A stretch of DNA of 64,000 bases from Parascedosporium putredinis (Eukaryota; Ascomycota; Sordariomycetes; Microascales; Microascaceae): contig CASHTG010000019.1 in assembly GCA_949357655.1 (NCBI GenBank), positions 930,001-994,000 on the forward strand, read 5' to 3'. Below are positions 59,819 through 64,000 of this stretch, piece by piece. A program made the translations under genes and the position numbers. Under the pieces are notes generated by a model, which saw only the letters and a list, made by a program, of their open reading frames with translations, did not search any database and was not told where the DNA came from. Every line of letters starts with the position of its first letter. Position 1 is the first letter of the stretch.

Positions 59819-61853
59819 GCGCGAAGCCTGTCTTGCCTGTCCTGTCTACACTACCTCTCCTGGCCCCGGAACGAGGTCAAGGCCAATCACGAGAGCCCCT
59901 TGGTGAAAAAGCGCTGGACCGCTGATGGCAGTGGATGAGGGGAGCGGAGATTCGATCGGCGGTGCCGCCCCTTTCTCGTCTGTCTGCAAAACTGTGGGGT
60001 GGCGACGCCCCGTTGTCGATCCTGGCCCAACTCGGTTCTTGTCCATTGGCTCGAGGCGTTCCGACCTGTTGACACAGGTTCGATCAGGACCGCTTGCCCG
60101 AGACCCCGCTCATGATACAAAGGACGGTTCTTTGCGCGTGTTGGCCAAAACGGGCGGATGGCGAACGACATTTCCCAAGTCCCCTGCGATCCTCGGGTCC
60201 ATCTTTTTTTTTTTTTTTTTTGACGCATGCACTATGGCGACCCATTCTATCCTCGCCAAGCCGACCACTGAGGGGAGAGAAGAGAGGTTAGAACCCCATG
60301 CTTCATGGGGTATATCAGAATCAGACATCGAACTTGCGTCTAGTAGTATAGTCAAGTTTTGTCCTCAGGGAGGGGTTGGGCGTTCCACGTCCATTTTGAG
60401 CACTTCTCTCAAACGGTTACTTTGAAGCTACGAGATTGTCGCCTATAAAGATTGAGCTCGTTTGAAAACTCCTTCATCATAGCAAGATCCAAACTTGTAC
60501 GAATGAGGTGGCTAGAAACAGTGTCAGACAACGACCGCCTGTCGTGGATGGCTGCTGAGGTTTGGTCCAAGGATTTCAAGAAATATCCTCAAAGATCAAC
60601 ATTCCAGTCCAGCCTCGTTCTCAGCCGTCGGGGCATGGGCACACGGAACCGGCTAGCGCAACTTTCCAAGCACGCAACGTTCACGGAAAGTACTTGGCAT
60701 GCTTGGGAGGAGGAGTTTGTCCCTGTTTGTCCCTGTTGCTATTGCTTTGGTTTGGTTCAGTGATCCTCCACTAGTATTACTAATGCGCGAGCGGAACGCG
60801 AGAAACCCGTCAGCTAGGTACGTTTGGTTTTCCAACTAGCGTGGGCTTGAAGGGGGAGGCGATAGACTCCTCGAATCGGATTCAGTGCCCCGGCGTTGGT
60901 TCGAGTCAGGGCCCATGCTGGAGTGAGAGTTGCTGATACACTACGCTTGCAAACGAAGGAAGCTCAGAGGGCGTTTTGCACCAGCGCCGACCGGGCTGGG
61001 CTTGGCAAAGTCTCGCTTCACGATGGCGATGATGGCGGCGACGGTGGTGAGAGAATTGCCGAGCCTGCTTGGTGTCTGACAATGTTCGACTTTTGGCCAT
61101 GCAGGCGACATTCAAATGACCTGCATGAGTTCAATGGGAGAGGCCCCCGAGCCAGTGAGCGAAAGCCGGCTCTGCTGGCTGAATCTGGGGAATATTTTGC
61201 TAGGGTGGTCCTTGTATTACGCCACACCAAGGTCTGTGATCGAACACGGTTGAGACTCTCATAGCCGGCTGATATCTCGGTTTGGGGAGAAGCACATGAT
61301 ATGTGAACATCATAGTGTACGTGGAGGATGCACGTTGATCTCATTGTTAACAAATACGCGGTCGAGGTGAACGACCCGGTTGTGTCGGATTCAGAGCGCA
61401 ACGGGAGCTATGCGGCAAAACAAGCCGGGAATTTTATTATATCCACCCACAAACGGCGGCGTATAGTGTAGACACCATGGCTACCATGCGGCACGGGTCA
61501 CTCGTAACTCGTGCTTCAGGAGAGGAACATTGAAATCATAATATCCAGATGGGTAAGTTTGAGGCCAGGGGCTCAGCAACAGGCCATTTACTTGACGGTG
61601 CTGTGGCATCATGACCCAGTGATACCACCTCAAACCGGTGGATTTAATTGATCAGTGGATGGGCTTGTCCACTTTGACTGACACTTTGCCCCCAATGACA
61701 GGGAAGTCAGTGCGAGGGAGCAGCTCCCAAGAGCCGTCCACGTTCCGTCTCCGGGACCATCTAGAAGCCGGGAACTCTACTCGGTAGAGTGGGGAGAGAC
61801 GGACAGCACTGAGTGAACATCGAGTGGACGTGGGGCGATTGGCCCGCTCCCCA

Positions 61854-62185
61854 TCAGCGAACGCATTGGAAGGCCTCTATCATAGTGTACATGTACACTA
61901 GATAGTCTGTGTTCGAGGTGGGGTTAGTTCGTAGCGTGCGATTGATCTCGACGGCGGTTTCTTCAGATATGATGGACCCCACATCTCCAGACACCTGAAC
62001 AAGCGCTGCATGTCGCTCATATCGCTCGTCATTGCGGCTTGATCACGAATTTGTCCGGCCATGAAATAGCAGTGGGGATCTGCCGCAGAACGATAATTGG
62101 CTTCAGCGGGGATATATTTCAGAGGTTGGGGTTGTGCGATTTCAATCTCTGGGAAAGGGGTAGAATTGAAACGTGAACACGGCAC
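61854..62185 (-). CDS. Weak candidate gene or exon, two frame-linked segments
   Basis: A 95-codon open segment (62185-61898) is overlapped by a second one ending at 61854, in the frame expected after a one-base deletion near 62045. Residue composition is balanced rather than repeat-like (for example IEIAQPQPLKYIPAEANYRS, then SGDVGSIISEETAVEINRTL and YLVYMYTMIEAFQCVR). No start codon or family can be assigned. Chance is not excluded. Confidence 0.22.
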
Positions 62186-62481
62186 AGGGATTGTTTCGTC
62201 GCTCGGCGGGTGAATCGGGAAGGATCAATGGCCACCGTTGGCCATTAATACTAACAACGCGTTCCTGGTCTTGACCCTTTTCTCAACTCATCGCGGGACT
62301 GGCCCCCTTCCGCCATTGTCTCCTCGGCGTGGGCGTGGAGAAGGCATACGAACACTCGTCTAGAAGCCCGAGAATCAATGCCCAGCCATCATCGAACACA
62401 AGACGTTGTTACCGTTTGGGCGCGGATGACTCTCGCAATGCAGCGCTTCGGGCTTGCGGGTCAAAGACGCGGGTGGGAAGA

Positions 62482-62522
62482 TGGGATGGGATAGGCGACT
62501 TGGAATTGGGATGGGATGGGAC
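62482..62522. repeat. GATGG/GGGAT imperfect repeat
   Basis: Two clusters of GGGATGGGAT units separated by about 15 bases on the plus strand. Short and imperfect. Confidence 0.5.
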
Positions 62523-63345
62523 CGAGCTCGACTGGAGCCGGGACTCGCCCGGGTCTGTGCGTGACCCTCGCTCGCCTCTTCAGCGCCGCAGCGTCTGTTC
62601 GCACAATGGAACGGCATCCACCGGCCCTGCCTCTTGCATCAGCTGGGTGCACAGGTTCCCTCGCCGGCAACAGGTGAGGTGAGGTGCAGCCTCGGTGAAG
62701 ATGCACCCGTCTGGTCTCCTGCTCATCTCTGTCTTGACTTTTCTTGTCTATATTATAGACCCTTCAACGATGGAAGGTTCCTATTTTGCTGCGTCACCGG
62801 CTCAATTGGAAGGTGACCTAGCCCGTCTTCCTCGTTTATGGGTGAGCTATGCAGTATGGCGGATCAAAATAATCAAACCTCTGGTCTGATATCCCCCTCC
62901 AGGGCTAGGTTGGTCGTAGCGCGGGAAGGTGAAGCAAGTAATAGTTGCTTATAGTAGTGTAGAGCTGGCTTCGACTCCACGGACGCTTTCTTGTGATTAA
63001 TTGGCCTTTGCGGCAATCGGCTTTTCTGGAAGGGGCGACTATTTCTGCTAGTGCGGGAGGATCATTCTGGTTCACTAACTCTTTTTTAAAAGTACCATCG
63101 AGGGTATATACCCAATATGTTCAAAAGAGCGAAGACAGGCATGACAATAACCATCAGAAAACCTAACCTTGAAGACCTCTTGAACGTAATTTTCTGTTCC
63201 TATTACCACCATGGTTGTTCGGTCAGATGGCCGTCACCGAATCGAGAGGGACTACCATAGAAGAATCACCATCACCAAGGAGTAATATAGCACGCTGGAA
63301 GCAATGCTCGACGAATACACCGTCGGAGAGGAGTTGAGTTAGTGG

Positions 63346-63854
63346 TTATCCTTGTGGAGGCGCTACTGCAGGAGGACGAGGTTCAGGAGGTGATCGATGG
63401 AGTGGGTAATCTTCATCACGAGATGGCTGCAAGGACCGAGGCGGAGAGTGGAGACAACATAAAAGGAGGACGGGTCTGCTGGACTGGCTACCAAGATTGG
63501 TCAATTTCCAATTCTGGTGGAAGGGTAGCCACCTTCTTTTTGGTTGGAATGGTATCCATTTTGCCATTGTATTATAGCCCATACCGTCCAGCATCAGTGA
63601 GATTGGGAACGGGGTCCATCTGACTCTGAAGGAGCTGCATCAGGTGTAGATTCGGAACAGAGAGGGGGCCTGGATAAAGTTGCATTTTTCGACATATCCA
63701 TTTCTTTTTCAACGCATTCATTTCTTGCTGGATGGACTATTCTTCCTCCTTGTCTTGTCTGCTGGAGTAGGATTTGCCTCAGTGCAATACTTCTTGCTTG
63801 TTGTTGGGAGGATTTCCCCGTCGTCATGAGGATTTCCTGGGGAGAAGCAGCCAT
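63346..63854 (-). CDS. Weak candidate gene, two frame-linked ORFs
   Basis: An ATG ORF of 86 codons (63854-63594), Gln/Ser-rich, passes into an 82-codon ORF (63594-63346) in the frame expected after a one-base deletion; the second half is basic and then Pro-rich, ending PPEPRPPAVAPPQG. No family is recognised and the composition could arise from biased noncoding DNA. Confidence 0.18.
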
Positions 63855-64000
63855 CTGAAGGAGATTACCACTCCCAGGGACAAGACTTTTCCTCCCAATT
63901 TTTACGATGCAGGGGTTGCTTCCCCTCAGGGTTGCGGACTCCTGGAATATCGAGCGCCCGTCCCTTGCGGACTCGCATTGAGTCCGGGAGTTACTGTGTA

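Larger units (their letters stand above)
55272..64000. other. Right flank without a firmly supported gene
   Basis: No protein family is recognised in 8.7 kb. Bases 55.3-55.6 kb are the Smr gene promoter side. Three minus-strand candidates with deletion-type frame jumps are listed separately (59.19-59.82, 61.85-62.19 and 63.35-63.85 kb). A fourth possibility lies on the minus strand around 58.23-58.64 kb, where three open segments connect through deletion-type jumps. An 18-T run is at 60204-60221 and a GGGAT-type repeat at about 62482-62522. The window ends without a clear gene boundary. Confidence 0.4.

Overview
The window reads as nuclear DNA of a filamentous ascomycete (Pezizomycotina, most like a Sordariomycete). 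The evidence is short spliceosomal introns with GTAAGT-type donors and CTAG/ACAG acceptors, long pyrimidine-rich 5' leaders, two tRNA-Trp genes with different introns, and fungal family members: the alkaline-pH sensor PalH, a Lag1-type ceramide synthase, an Hmt1-type ABC transporter, Cdc48, Kti12 and a DUF1771-Smr protein.

Layout. 1-6.2 kb: no firm gene, ending in the long C/T-rich leader of palH. 6.18-8.43 kb (+): palH. 11.28-12.87 kb (+): ceramide synthase, three exons. 13-19.5 kb: repeats and G-rich tracts. 19.49-22.72 kb (-): Hmt1-like ABC transporter, three exons. 22.7-46.2 kb: a gene-poor tract with microsatellites, two minisatellites and one weak candidate gene near 44.4-45.5 kb. 46.17-46.81 kb (+): a small protein I do not recognise. 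47.9-48.3 kb (-): two tandem tRNA-Trp genes. 49.39-52.20 kb (+): cdc48, six exons. 52.77-53.90 kb (+): KTI12. 54.33-55.27 kb (-): Smr-domain protein, convergent with KTI12. 55.3-64 kb: no firm gene, a few weak minus-strand candidates.

A single feature affects nearly everything. Every recognised protein gene is broken by reading-frame jumps, and every jump fits missing bases (one base, twice two bases), mostly in or beside short homopolymers. I count about 22 such sites in seven genes. After adding the inferred missing bases, all seven spliced lengths become multiples of three: 750, 412, 1010, 154, 817, 347 and about 228 codons. These are conserved genes, one (cdc48) essential in studied fungi, so I read the jumps as uncorrected sequencing deletions rather than pseudogenes. 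Gene finders that rely on intact ORFs will undercount genes here.

The genes do not form a pathway or operon. They are independent housekeeping and stress functions: pH sensing, sphingolipid synthesis, vacuolar metal detoxification, ubiquitin-dependent protein extraction, Elongator/tRNA wobble modification, and nucleic-acid-related Smr function. I found no mobile element, CRISPR array, biosynthetic cluster or clearly new biological system.
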